From assembly GCF_018129405.1 (NCBI RefSeq), contig NZ_JAFCLP010000006.1:186001-250000 (forward strand): DNA of 64,000 nt. Direction: 5' to 3'. The translations under genes were made by a program, and so were the position numbers. This DNA is from Bradyrhizobium iriomotense. GTDB lineage: Bacteria; Pseudomonadota; Alphaproteobacteria; Rhizobiales; Xanthobacteraceae. Shown here in pieces: positions 1 through 11,187 of this stretch (the stretch's first letter is position 1; every line of letters begins with the position of its first letter). The notes below the pieces were generated by a model. The model was not told the DNA's origin. It did no database searches and saw only the letters and a program-made list of their open reading frames with translations.

Positions 1-454
1 CGGTATCGGGCGAACGGGTCGATCGCCCAGATGCGAAGTTGAGATGGCCGGCACTGCGGCCGATGTCGAGGACTTCGAAGACGGCGTCCATGGCCTCGAA
101 CGGCGTCTGGCTGACCGTCCGCCGGCCCCAGGCCGTTCGCAGGATCAGCGCGCGGCGATCGGTGATGAGATAGAGAGTCTGCAGGTCTTGCAGCAGCATC
201 ACCAGCGGGGCCGCAACCATTGCAACCCCGAGTATCACGAGAGGGCGGGCCGCCTGCTCGATCCAATCCGCTCTGACGGCGACGATGGTCATTAGCAGCC
301 AGGGAAATCCGATCCACCAGAGAAATCGCCACATCATCATGCGGGCGACGCCGTCGGGCTGACCCTGCCAGACCACCTGCTCGCCGTCCTGAAGGGTCTC
401 GGCGAGCAGGCGCCGCAGGCCTGCGGAAAACGGAGTGGCGCGGATTTCGTCCAT
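1..454 (-). CDS. PH-like-domain membrane protein, 3' end beyond window
   Basis: An open frame runs from an ATG at 454 off the left edge, giving 151 visible residues. Two hydrophobic segments are seen (about residues 40-61 and 70-90). A stretch reading LYLITDRRALIL follows at about 94-105; this strand pattern is common in bacterial PH-like (bPH) domains attached to two transmembrane helices. The N-terminus is soluble and contains a GEQVVWQGQP motif that usually precedes such helices. It lies 50 bp downstream of rpe on the same strand and may be cotranscribed with it. The assignment rests on this pattern only; no specific function can be given. Confidence 0.7.
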   Translation of the reverse strand, partial: MDEIRATPFSAGLRRLLAETLQDGEQVVWQGQPDGVARMMMWRFLWWIGFPWLLMTIVAVRADWIEQAARPLVILGVAMVAAPLVMLLQDLQTLYLITDRRALILRTAWGRRTVSQTPFEAMDAVFEVLDIGRSAGHLNFASGRSTRSPDT

Positions 455-503
455 CCCTGTTGGTCGCGGCGGCCGCAAGGCCGGTTCGGACCGCGACCAG
501 CCG

Positions 504-1205
504 TCAGATGGCCTCGCCGCGCGCCCCGAGCGCCGCGTTGCGGATCGCGGCGATATTGGTCTTGTAGGCGTCCTGCGTGCCGCCCTTGAACACGGAGGTG
601 CCGGCGACGAAGGCGTTGGCGCCGGCAGCTGCCAGCGGGCCTGCGACGTCGGGGCCGACGCCGCCATCGACCTCGATGTCGATCGGACGGCCTGCCGTCA
701 TCGCGCGGATGTCGCGGATCTTGCTTATCGCCGAGGGGATGAAGGCCTGGCCGCCGAAGCCGGGATTGACCGACATCACGAGCACGAGGTCGACGAGGTC
801 GAGGACGTATTCGAGCGCGCTGATGGGCGTGCCCGGGTTGAGCGAGACGCCGGCCTTCTTGCCGAGTGCGCGGATGGCCTGGAGCGAGCGGTGCAAATGA
901 GGACCGGCCTCCGCATGCACCGTGATGTGGTCGCAGCCGGCCTTCGCGAAGGCCTCGAGATAGGGATCGCAGGGCGAGATCATCAGATGCGCATCGAAGA
1001 TCTTCTTGGTGTGCGGGCGCATCGCCTTGATGACGTCGGGGCCGTAGGAGATGTTGGGAACGAAATGCCCGTCCATCACGTCGAGATGGATCCAGTCGGC
1101 GCCGGCGGCGTCCACCGCGCGCACCTCCTCGCCGAGCCTGGAGAAATCCGAGGCCAGGATCGAGGGCGCGATGGCTAGGGGGCGGGGGGCGAAAGCTTGG
1201 GTCAT
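504..1205 (-). CDS. rpe: Ribulose-phosphate 3-epimerase
   Basis: Predicted cytosolic TIM-barrel enzyme interconverting ribulose-5-phosphate and xylulose-5-phosphate (pentose phosphate pathway and Calvin cycle). Family motifs are present: APSILASDF near the N-terminus, [11 protein letters not shown] with the metal/catalytic Asp, [16 protein letters not shown] in the phosphate-binding loop and EVDGGV with the second catalytic Asp. The ATG at 1205 (233 residues) is preferred over an upstream in-frame start because the family begins a few residues before the APSILASDF strand. No Calvin-cycle genes are adjacent, so a housekeeping role is as likely as an autotrophic one. Confidence 0.95.
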   Translation of the reverse strand: MTQAFAPRPLAIAPSILASDFSRLGEEVRAVDAAGADWIHLDVMDGHFVPNISYGPDVIKAMRPHTKKIFDAHLMISPCDPYLEAFAKAGCDHITVHAEAGPHLHRSLQAIRALGKKAGVSLNPGTPISALEYVLDLVDLVLVMSVNPGFGGQAFIPSAISKIRDIRAMTAGRPIDIEVDGGVGPDVAGPLAAAGANAFVAGTSVFKGGTQDAYKTNIAAIRNAALGARGEAI

Positions 1206-1388
1206 GGCGCTGTTTCCCGTGGCGGCCGGAGACGAATGGGCCTCGCCTAACATGGGCCTCCGTGGCGGGCAATGCAGCAGGGGCGCGCTTCCTGTGGGCG
1301 GAAATTTCTGCCGTCTGCGGCATGAATTGCCGGTGTTCCCGCGACCTGTACAGCGTGGCGGATGCGGATTTCATTGAGCTTTTCGCGC

Positions 1389-1404
1389 TGGCACGACGCT
1401 TGCT
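1389..1404 (+). promoter_or_regulatory. Sigma-54 (RpoN) -24/-12 promoter
   Basis: TGGCACGACGCTTGCT matches the sigma-54 consensus TGGCACG-N4-TTGCW at every specified position, with GG and GC separated by the required 10 bases. It points at the EF-hand gene whose ATG is at 1461, implying a start site near 1415. A short inverted repeat (TGCCG-TCTG-CGGCA, 1309-1322) about 95 bp upstream of that start could be an enhancer-binding site. No TGT-N10-ACA NifA box was seen. Confidence 0.75.
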
Positions 1405-1460
1405 GACTTCACCTGCAGAACATTTGCCGCGGCATGCCGCGCATCGGTTGGAGTTGTGCA

Positions 1461-2264
1461 ATGTTGTTCGCCCTTGGCGCCGTCTCGAGTGCGCTCGACG
1501 CGATCCAGTCGTTGACGAGCTCGAAATCGTCGTCGTCGACGCAGAAGACGGGATCCTCGCAGAGCGCGCCGACCAATCCGTTCGCGATCGACAGCGGCAG
1601 CAGCACGACTGGCAACGCCACCTCATCGGTCAATGCAGGCAGATATCCGCAGATCTCGTCGGAGACGATGAACGCGTTGTTCGCCGCGCAGAGCCAGTCC
1701 TCGGACGGCACCGCCAGCGCGACGGCCTCGACCTCGTCCGACTCGACGTCCTCGATCTCGTCGAGCCGGGATGCCGCGCTGAAGCACCTGTTCTCGCAGA
1801 TCGATGCCGATGGCGACGGCAGCATCACCACGTCGGAATTCGAGGACGCGCTCGGTGCCGGCGGCACCAATCTGGCGCAGGCCGATGACGTGTTCTCGAA
1901 GCTGGATTCGAATTCGGACGGCAGCGTCAGCCTGGATGAGATGTCGAAGGCCCTGAAGAGCGGTCACCGCGGCCACCATGCCCATGGCGCGAGCGGCGCG
2001 GGCGAGGCCTCCGGCAGCGGCTCGGATTCCTCGTCGTCGTCGAGCGGCGGATCGACCTCGACCACGACGACCAATGCCGACGGCTCGACCACCACCACCG
2101 TCACCTATGCCGACGGCTTCAAGATGTCGACCACGGTGCCAGGCGCCTCCAGGTCCTCCGCCAATTCGGCCTACGATCTGTTCGCTCAGTTGATGCAGCG
2201 GCAAGGCGGGCAGAGCCAAGGCGCCTCAGCGACGGCCGGCTCGTCCATGTCGATGAGCGTCTAA
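1461..2264 (+). CDS. EF-hand calcium-binding protein, Ser/Thr-rich
   Basis: 267 residues with two EF-hand loops: the first reads DADGDGSITTSEFE (about residues 115-128), the second DSNSDGSVSLDEM (about 149-161). Both have acidic residues at loop positions 1, 3, 5 and 12. The flanks are low-complexity Ser/Thr/Gly/Gln, including a (TTTT)NADGSTTTT-type stretch after the hands. A signal peptide is not convincing. The start at 1461 is chosen for the GGAG-containing upstream region; an in-frame ATG at 1434 lacks one. It is probably a calcium-responsive protein, possibly secreted by a non-classical route. It is preceded by a consensus sigma-54 promoter, so expression probably needs an enhancer-binding activator. 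Confidence 0.8.
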   Translation: MLFALGAVSSALDAIQSLTSSKSSSSTQKTGSSQSAPTNPFAIDSGSSTTGNATSSVNAGRYPQISSETMNALFAAQSQSSDGTASATASTSSDSTSSISSSRDAALKHLFSQIDADGDGSITTSEFEDALGAGGTNLAQADDVFSKLDSNSDGSVSLDEMSKALKSGHRGHHAHGASGAGEASGSGSDSSSSSSGGSTSTTTTNADGSTTTTVTYADGFKMSTTVPGASRSSANSAYDLFAQLMQRQGGQSQGASATAGSSMSMSV

Positions 2265-2294
2265 GCACCACGCGCGCTCTCCACAACTAACGCT

Positions 2295-2398
2295 GTCATG
2301 CCCCGGCTTGACCGGGGCATCCAGTACGCCGCGGCCTCTCGGTCAAAACAATCCTGTCTCTGGAATACTGGATCGCCCGGTCTTCGCCGGGCGATGAC
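2295..2398. repeat. Palindromic intergenic repeat (GCCCCGG/CCGGGGC type)
   Basis: Begins GTCATGCCCCGGCTTGACC and ends GCCCGGTCTTCGCCGGGCGATGAC, with an internal ATCCAGTA...TACTGGAT inverted pair. It can form a nested long hairpin between the convergent EF-hand and P1-peptidase genes. This is one of several palindromic families in the window. Confidence 0.7.
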
Positions 2399-2428
2399 GC
2401 GCGACGTGTGGTGGGAGACGTGCGCCCA

Positions 2429-3445
<1,017 letters not shown>

Positions 3446-3490
3446 TCCATGCGCTGCTGGTGTCAGCGATAGCGCACCGATACCGCCGGC

Positions 3491-6316
3491 TCAACTGGCG
3501 AGCGCGGTCCTGAGCATCTTGGCAAGCTCGGACTTGCGGTAGGGCTTCGCGAGCAGCAGCACGCCGGAATCCAGCCTGCCGTGATGGACGATGGCGTTCT
3601 CGGTGTAGCCCGAGGTGAACAGCGTCTTCAGGTCGGGGCGGCGGCGGGCTGCCTCGTCGGCGAGCTGGCGGCCGTTCATGGCCCCCGGCATGATGATGTC
3701 GGTGAAGAGCAGGTCGATGTTCTTGTCGGCGTCGATGATGGTGAGGGCTTCGGCCGCGTTGGCGGCTTCCAGCGCGGCATAGCCGAGGCTCTTGACCTGG
3801 GTCACCACATATTGCCGCACCAGGGCGTCGTCCTCGACGATCAGGATCTTCTCGTCGCCGCCGGCGATGGGGACGTTTTGCAGCGCCTCGAATTCGGTCT
3901 CCTGCACGCCGGTCGAGCGCGGCAGGTAGATCTTCACGCTCGTGCCGTGGCCTTCCTCGCTGTAGATCTTGATGTGTCCGCCGGACTGCTTGACGAAGCC
4001 GAACACCATGCTGAGCCCGAGGCCGGTGCCCTTGCCGACCTCCTTCGTTGTGAAGAACGGGTCGAACACCCGATCGATCAGATCGGCCGGGATGCCGCTG
4101 CCGGTATCGCTGACCGCGATCATCACGTAATTGCCGGCGGTGACGTCGGGGTTCATGCTGGCATAGCCGTCGTCGAGGAAGACGTTGCGGGTCTCCAGCA
4201 CCAGGGTGCCGCCATCGGGCATGGCATCGCGCGCGTTCAGCGCCAGATTGAGGATCGCGGTGGAGAGCTGGCCCGGGTCGACCAGCGTCGGCCAGGCATC
4301 CTCGGTGAGCTGCGGCATGATGGTGATCTGCTCGCCCAGCGTCGGATGCAAGAGCTTGGCGGCCTCGAGCGCCAGCGCATTGACATCGATCTCGCGCGGC
4401 TGGAGCGGCTGCTTGCGGGCGAAGGCGAGCAGATGCTTGGTCAGTTGCGCGCCGCGCTCGGCTGCATCGTCGATCAGCTTGGTGATGGCGGCAAGCTCCG
4501 GCCGGTCGGCCACGGCATCCGCCAGGATGCCGATCGTGCCGGTGATGACGGTCAGCACGTTGTTGAAGTCGTGGGCGACGCCTCCGGTGAGCTGGCCGAT
4601 GGAGTCCATCTTCTGGACCTGCCTGAGCTGGGCTTCGGCAGCCTGCTTCTCGGTGAGGTCGCGGCCGATGAAGAAATGGCGTTTCACGGGCTCGGACCAG
4701 GTGCCCATCCAGTTCAGTGTGACCTCGTGACCGTCACGGTGGTAGTAGCGCGCCTCGAAGCTGCGCTTGACGGCGCCGCGCCGCGCTGCGCGCATCTCGC
4801 CCCGGGTCTTGTCGAGGTCGTCGGGGTGGATGAACTCGATCGCGCTGTGCCCGACCATGTCCTCCGGGCCGAAGCCCAGGATGTCCTTCACGCTGGGACT
4901 GACCTGGATGAAATTGCCAAAACCGTCGGTGACCAGGATCAGGTCCTGCGAGGTCTCGAAGATGCGCTGGCGCTCCTCGATCTCCCGATTGAGAGCCATC
5001 TCGGCTCGCTTCCGCTCCGTCACGTCGCGGGCCACCTTGGAGGCGCCGATGATCTTGCCGTCGGTCGATCGCAGCGGGACCTGGCTCAGCACCACGTCGA
5101 TCGGTTGACCGTTCTTGTGCAGCCGCACCGCCTCCTGCTGGTCGATGACCTCGCCATTGCGGGTGCGCGCCAGGTTCTCGGCGATGTCTTCCCGCTGGTC
5201 GTCCGGCATGATGATGTCGATGGAGCGGCCGACCGCCTCGCTGGCGGAGTAGCCGAAGACGCGCTCGGCCGCGTGGTTCCAGGTCGTGATCGTGCCGTCG
5301 AGCGACTTGGTGATGATGGCGTCGTTGGAGGATTCGACGACGGCGGTGAACAGCCGCTCGCGCTCGGCGTGATAGTCGCGCTCGGCGTCCGATCGGCGTT
5401 TCAATGCGCCGACCATGCCAGCCGTCTGGGCCTGGAGACGGACGTTCTCGACCAGGAGCACCGCGAGCACGAACGTCGCCGAACAGAGGCCGTAGAGGCG
5501 GCCGGCATAGAAGCCGAGATCGAAGCGCGCGACGTTCACGATCGCCGAGAGCGCGATGTCGAACAGCCAGGCGCACATCACGACCATGAGCCAGATGTCG
5601 ATCACGGAATGTGGCTTGCGAAACCACAGCGAAACGAGTGCGGCAAAGCTCAGCGACCACACAAAGGACACGACGCCGATCATGGTCGGCGTGTAGCGGC
5701 CATCGCGCAGCAGGACCGGGAGCAGGTCGTGCTGAACGGTGACGATCCAGGCGAAGACGGCCATGGCGGCGATGACGCCGAACACGATGGTGCAGATCGC
5801 GCCGGCCGTCGTGCCGCGGATCCTGGCGCCGCCATCGGCCTCCTTCAACCAGGCATAGCCCAGCACGCAGAGCGGGAAGCCGGCGTGCCAGATCATGTAG
5901 AGCCAGACCGTGGTCTGCCGGCCTGCGCCGAAAAGCCCGGTCGGCGTGAACAGGCCGGGGAAGGTGAGGGCATGGACCAGCGCGGCGGCGGCGGTGAACA
6001 GATAGCCGGTGGCGAGCCACAGCAGCGCGCGGGTCCGCAAGACCGAAAACTGCGACAGCAGCAGCACCGCGGTGACGATGTCGCTGACGGCGAGGGCGGA
6101 TTGATAGCTCGCGACAAACGCCGGGACTGGCAGGAGCGGGATACCTGCGAAGGGGACGGCCAGCGCGAACAGGATCGCGGACACGCCAACGATCGCCAAT
6201 GCGGCGGTGCGGTCGGTCGAGGTGGCCGGCAGGGTCGAAAGGAATGTGCTTCGGTCGATCGTTGCGGGCACGTCCACCTCTCGCAGACCGGTCTTCGCCA
6301 TCGTCGTCGACGTCAT
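3491..6316 (-). CDS. Hybrid sensor histidine kinase with MASE-type membrane sensor
   Basis: 941 residues. The N-terminal part (about 35-300) holds roughly eight hydrophobic helices resembling a MASE4-type membrane sensor. A first PAS domain starts near 324 (ESSNDAIITKSLDG), a second near 450 (TSQDLILVTDGFG). The HisKA dimerization helix carries the phospho-acceptor His at about 582 in GGVAHDFNN, the ATPase N-box LNLALNARDAMP is at about 690, and a C-terminal receiver has its phospho-Asp at about 871 (LLFTDIIMPG). It probably senses a membrane or redox-linked signal and passes phosphate to its own receiver. A separate single-domain receiver is divergently placed 225 bp away and is a plausible partner. 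Confidence 0.92.
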   Translation of the reverse strand: MTSTTMAKTGLREVDVPATIDRSTFLSTLPATSTDRTAALAIVGVSAILFALAVPFAGIPLLPVPAFVASYQSALAVSDIVTAVLLLSQFSVLRTRALLWLATGYLFTAAAALVHALTFPGLFTPTGLFGAGRQTTVWLYMIWHAGFPLCVLGYAWLKEADGGARIRGTTAGAICTIVFGVIAAMAVFAWIVTVQHDLLPVLLRDGRYTPTMIGVVSFVWSLSFAALVSLWFRKPHSVIDIWLMVVMCAWLFDIALSAIVNVARFDLGFYAGRLYGLCSATFVLAVLLVENVRLQAQTAGMVGALKRRSDAERDYHAERERLFTAVVESSNDAIITKSLDGTITTWNHAAERVFGYSASEAVGRSIDIIMPDDQREDIAENLARTRNGEVIDQQEAVRLHKNGQPIDVVLSQVPLRSTDGKIIGASKVARDVTERKRAEMALNREIEERQRIFETSQDLILVTDGFGNFIQVSPSVKDILGFGPEDMVGHSAIEFIHPDDLDKTRGEMRAARRGAVKRSFEARYYHRDGHEVTLNWMGTWSEPVKRHFFIGRDLTEKQAAEAQLRQVQKMDSIGQLTGGVAHDFNNVLTVITGTIGILADAVADRPELAAITKLIDDAAERGAQLTKHLLAFARKQPLQPREIDVNALALEAAKLLHPTLGEQITIMPQLTEDAWPTLVDPGQLSTAILNLALNARDAMPDGGTLVLETRNVFLDDGYASMNPDVTAGNYVMIAVSDTGSGIPADLIDRVFDPFFTTKEVGKGTGLGLSMVFGFVKQSGGHIKIYSEEGHGTSVKIYLPRSTGVQETEFEALQNVPIAGGDEKILIVEDDALVRQYVVTQVKSLGYAALEAANAAEALTIIDADKNIDLLFTDIIMPGAMNGRQLADEAARRRPDLKTLFTSGYTENAIVHHGRLDSGVLLLAKPYRKSELAKMLRTALAS

Positions 6317-6541
6317 TCGGATTGCCGTGGGCCACCTCTATGGTAGCGGGTTATAGGCTCTATCCTGGACCTTTTCGGCCGCGACTCAACCGAAGGTTAC
6401 AGCTTACTTAATTTTGGTGGGGACGCGGAATAGGGGCGGGTAAGATGCGCTTTACTGGACGGTGCCATAATGCCCTTCCGCCGTGGTGGGTTCCAGGTTT
6501 GAATCATTCGATTTGATCTCGATATCCGGGAGTAGTTCCCT

Positions 6542-6928
6542 ATGCCCCGCGTTCTCATCATCGACGACCAGAAGGACGTTCGCGCCATGGTCGCGATCGT
6601 GCTTCGGGTCAATCGTTTCGAGGTCGTGGAGGCCGAAAGCGGCGCCGCCGGGCTGATAGCCTTTGCGGAAAGCCCGTGTGACGCGGCAATCGTCGATATC
6701 TTCCTCGGCGACACCAGCGGCGTCGACGTCATCGCCAGCCTGCGCGAGCGTGTGCCGGGACTTCCCATCATTGCGGTGTCCGGGATGACGACGCTCGATT
6801 TTCTGGACCAAGCGCCTCACCTCGCCAATGTGGTCTGCCTGCAAAAGCCGTTTCGGCCGAACGACCTCCTGCAGGCACTGCGGATGGCCCAGGCGGCGGC
6901 CGGCGGCGAGCTGCCCGCCGCCGTCTGA
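6542..6928 (+). CDS. Single-domain response regulator
   Basis: 128 residues consisting only of a receiver domain: acidic pair D8/D9, phospho-Asp D52 (AIVDIF), the conserved Thr/Ser at S80 and the invariant Lys K102 (LQKPF). There is no output domain, so it likely acts in a phosphorelay or by protein interaction. It is divergent from the hybrid kinase, and the shared 225-bp gap should hold both promoters. Start ATG at 6542; the upstream sequence is not a strong Shine-Dalgarno. Confidence 0.9.
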   Translation: MPRVLIIDDQKDVRAMVAIVLRVNRFEVVEAESGAAGLIAFAESPCDAAIVDIFLGDTSGVDVIASLRERVPGLPIIAVSGMTTLDFLDQAPHLANVVCLQKPFRPNDLLQALRMAQAAAGGELPAAV

Positions 6929-6945
6929 CTTTGGCGCAAGAAGAA

Positions 6946-6969
6946 ACGCCCCGGGGCAAGCCGGGGCGT
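6946..6969 (-). terminator. Rho-independent terminator for the liv operon
   Basis: A perfect 9-bp stem (ACGCCCCGG/CCGGGGCGT, loop GGCAAG). Read leftward it is followed by TTTCTTCTT, so it best serves the leftward liv operon ending at 7009. It may also stop the converging response-regulator transcript, although that side lacks a T run. Confidence 0.75.
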
Positions 6970-7008
6970 GATGAGGGTTGGATGGTAGCCTGAGGCCCCG
7001 CAAGCGCG

Positions 7009-8127
7009 TTAGGTGCCGTTGCCCTTGATCTCGGCGTAGCCGCCCTTGGCATCCCACTTGTAGACGACGTAATCGATCTGCTTGATGTCGCCCTTGGCAT
7101 CATACTCGATCGGGCCGATCACGGTGTCCCACTTGCCGGCCTTCATCGCCTCCATGACCTTCTTCGCGTCGGTGGTGCCGGCCTTCTTGACCGCCTGCGA
7201 CCACACCTGCATCGCCGCGTAGGTGTAGAGCGTATAGCCTTCGGGGTCGATGTTCTTGGCCTTGAAGGCATCGACGATCTTCTTGGCGGTCGGCTTGTTG
7301 CGCGGATCGGGGCCGAAGGTGAACAGGGTGCCTTCGCCGGCGGGGCCGGTGATGGAGGCGTACTCCTTGTCGGCGAGCGCGTCGCCGGCCATCAGCACCG
7401 TCTTGAGGCCCTGGTCGCGCATCTGACGCAGGATCAGGCCGCTCTCCTGATGGTAGCCGCCGACATAGACGAGGTCGATGTTGTCGCGCTTGAGGCGAGA
7501 GACGATCGCGTTGAAGTCCTTGTCGCCCTTGTTATAGGACTCGTACATCTTCTCGGTGATGCCGGCCTTGTTGAGCGCTTTCTTGGTCTCGTCCGCAAGA
7601 CCCTTGCCGTAGGTGGTCTTGTCGTTGAGGATCGCGATGTTCTTGCCCTTGAAGTTCTTGGCAATGTACTGCGCCGCGATCAGGCCCTGCTGATCGTCAC
7701 GGCCGCAGACGCGCGCCACGTTCCAGAGCTTGCGCTCGGTGAAGAGCGGGTTGGTCGAGGCCGGGGTGATCTGAAGGACGTTGCCGTCCGCATAGGCCTC
7801 GGAGGCGGGGATCGACGACGACGAGCAATAGTGCCCGGCGACGAAGGGGATCTTGGCGCCGGCGATCTTCTCGGCGATCGAGCGGGCCTGCTTCGGGTCG
7901 CAGGCATCGTCCTCGACGGAGAGCGCAAGCTTCTTGCCGTTGACGCCGCCGGCGGCGTTGATATCGGCCACCGCCATCTCGGCGCCGTTCTTCATCTGGC
8001 GGCCGAAGGCGGACTCGCCGCCGGTCATCGGGCCTGCGACTGCGATGGTGACATCCTGCGCGAATGCCGCGCTCGACAGCGCGATCGACGCGCCGAATGC
8101 CAGACCGATGAGCTTCAGTGATTTCAT
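7009..8127 (-). CDS. livK: Branched-chain amino-acid ABC transporter, periplasmic binding protein
   Basis: 372 residues with a clear signal peptide (MKSLKLIGLAFGASIAL, cleavage near AFA-QD). The type I periplasmic-binding-protein fold follows: VTIAVAGPMTGGESAFGRQ at the start, then the GHYCSSSSIPASEAY ligand-pocket region. The start at 8127 is chosen because it sits right at the signal peptide with GAGGTAT upstream; an upstream in-frame start would add a non-signal extension. Last gene of livHMGFK, 150 bp after livF. It should bind leucine, isoleucine, valine or a related amino acid; the exact ligand is not readable. Confidence 0.93.
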   Translation of the reverse strand: MKSLKLIGLAFGASIALSSAAFAQDVTIAVAGPMTGGESAFGRQMKNGAEMAVADINAAGGVNGKKLALSVEDDACDPKQARSIAEKIAGAKIPFVAGHYCSSSSIPASEAYADGNVLQITPASTNPLFTERKLWNVARVCGRDDQQGLIAAQYIAKNFKGKNIAILNDKTTYGKGLADETKKALNKAGITEKMYESYNKGDKDFNAIVSRLKRDNIDLVYVGGYHQESGLILRQMRDQGLKTVLMAGDALADKEYASITGPAGEGTLFTFGPDPRNKPTAKKIVDAFKAKNIDPEGYTLYTYAAMQVWSQAVKKAGTTDAKKVMEAMKAGKWDTVIGPIEYDAKGDIKQIDYVVYKWDAKGGYAEIKGNGT

Positions 8128-8277
8128 GAGATACCTCGCGGGTGGTCGCCTGTGGAAGTCGCCGGGCATGCCCGGTCCAAACCGGCGCCATTCTTGAATG
8201 AATTCGAGGAGAAGTCACCGGCAAAATACGGGCATTGGCGGAGATATCTCGCCACATTGCGCTGCAGATGGCCGCAC

Positions 8278-9017
8278 TCAGCCGTGCCGGCCGCCTTCCA
8301 GATAGGCGGCGCGAATCTCAGGGCGCTGCAGCAACTCGGCGCCGGTCCCGGCCAGCGTGATCAGGCCATTGACCATGACATAGCCGCGGTGGGCGAGCTT
8401 GAGCGCATGGTTGGCGTTCTGCTCGACGATCAGGACGGTCAGGCCGTCCTGCCGGTTCAGGGTGCGGATCGCGTCGAAAATCTGGCGGGCGATCAGCGGC
8501 GCGAGCCCGAGCGAGGGCTCGTCGAGCAGCAGCAGGCGGGGACGGCTCATCAGGGCACGGCCGATCGCCAGCATCTGCTGCTCGCCGCCGGACAGGGTTC
8601 CGCCACGCTGGGCGTAGCGTTCCTTCAGCCGCGGAAACAGCGCGAAGACGCGCTGCAGCGTCGCCTCGCGCTCCGCCTCGGTGCATCCGGTCGCATCGGC
8701 CCCCATCTGGAGGTTTTCCGCGACGCTCATGCGCGGGAAGATGCGGCGGCCCTCCGGCGATTGCGCGATGCGCAAATGCGCGATCTCGTGGGTCGGGACG
8801 TCGGTGATGTCGCGGCCTTCGTACAGGATCTGGCCGGCGCGGGCCCGCGGCTTGCCGAAGATCGTCATCATCAGCGTCGACTTGCCGGCACCATTGGCGC
8901 CGATCAGCGCCACGATCTCGCCGGCATTGATCTCGACATCGACGCCCTTGAGCGCCTCGATCTTGCCGTAGGCGGCGCGCAAGGACCGGATCGCGAGCAG
9001 GGGAGTGGGGGCCGCCG

Positions 9018-9021
<4 letters not shown>
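8278..9021 (-). CDS. livF: Branched-chain amino-acid ABC transporter ATPase LivF
   Basis: 247 residues, a stand-alone ABC ATPase. Walker A GANGAGKST, signature LSGGEQQML, Walker B LLLLDEPSLGL, then the H-loop. The length and the YVMVNG tail are typical of LivF. The start is GTG at 9021, which overlaps the livG stop codon as GTGA and has GGAGG ahead of it. This supports translational coupling. Confidence 0.95.
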
Positions 9022-9856
<835 letters not shown>

Positions 9857-9860
<4 letters not shown>

Positions 9861-11176
9861 CCGTGCCCTTCCTTGACGAGGTCGGAGGAGATCGCCTTCG
9901 CCTTGGTCAGATACACGGTCGGGGCACGATGGCCGATCAGGCCGCGCGGCCGCCAGATCATGATCAGCACCATGGCCATGCCGAACACCAGCATGCGGTA
10001 GGTTTCGAGGCCGCGGAACAGCTCGAAGCCGCCGATCATGGCGAGCGCGGCAAGAGCGACGCCGAGCTGCGAGCCCATGCCGCCGAGCACGACGATGGCG
10101 AGCACCAGCGCCGATTCCTGGAAGGTGAAGGATTCCGGGCTGATGAAGCCCTGGCGGGTGGCGAAGAACGCGCCGGCAAAGCCGCCGAACATCGCACCGG
10201 TCGCAAATGCCGTGAGCTTCGTCGTCGTGGTGTTGATGCCGAGCGCGCGGCAGGCGACCTCGTCCTCGCGCAGCGCCTCCCAGGCGCGGCCGATCGGCAG
10301 GCGGCGCAGGCGGATCGTCACCCAATTGGTGAGCAGCGCCAGCGCCAGGATCAGGTAGAACAGGAAGACGATGCGGTGGGTCGAGGAGTACTCGATGCCG
10401 AGTTTTGCTGCTAACCCGTCATCGCTGTTGTCGAGCGGGATGCCGAAGAAGGTGGGACGCGGAATGCCGGGGACCCCGTTCGGGCCTCCGGTCAGGCTCT
10501 GCCAGTTGATGATGACGAGGCGGATGATCTCGCCGAAGGCCAGCGTCACGATGGCGAGGTAGTCGCCACGCAGCCGCAGCACGGGAAAGCCGAGCAGCAC
10601 GCCCCAGAACGCGGCGAGGATGCCGGCGAGCGGCAGGCAGACCCAGAACGACCAGCCGAAATTGGTGGCGAGCAGCGCGTAGGAATAGGCGCCCACCGCA
10701 TAGAACGCGACATAGCCGAGATCGAGCAGGCCGGCGAGCCCGACCACCACGTTCAATCCCCAGCCCAGCATCACATAGGTGAGGACGAGGATCGCGAGAT
10801 CGAGGATGTAGCGCTGGTTATAGAAAAAGACGGGTACCAGCAGCGTGAAGATCAGCAGCGCCGGCGCGAGGTAGCGGCCGACGAACGACATTCCGCTTTG
10901 TATCGCCGGCGGCACCAGCTTCTCGGTGCCGGTCGGGCCGATCCACTGCCGCAATAGCTCGATCACGATCGAGCCGCCGAACACGATGCCGACGAGGGAG
11001 GCGAGCTCGCCGAAACGCGTCATATAGGTGAGCTGGCCGTCGGAGCCTGCCTCGGTGCGAATGCCGACCATCAGCGAGAACAGCACCAGCGCGACGATGG
11101 CGTTGATGAAGGCGGTCTTGAGGAGGGCAGGGATGCCCGTTGCAGGTTTGGCTGTATTGAGCGAGGGAGCCGTCAC
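9857..11176 (-). CDS. livM: Branched-chain amino-acid ABC transporter permease LivM
   Basis: 439 residues, about ten hydrophobic segments. The family EAA-like loop is present: WEALREDEVACRALGIN. GTG start at 11176. The N-terminal extension (about 110 residues with two helices before the conserved core starting near PVFFYNQRYIL) is longer than in the shortest LivM proteins but is common in rhizobial ones. It lies 12 bp after livH. Confidence 0.93.
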
Positions 11177-11187
11177 GCGCGCGCCCG

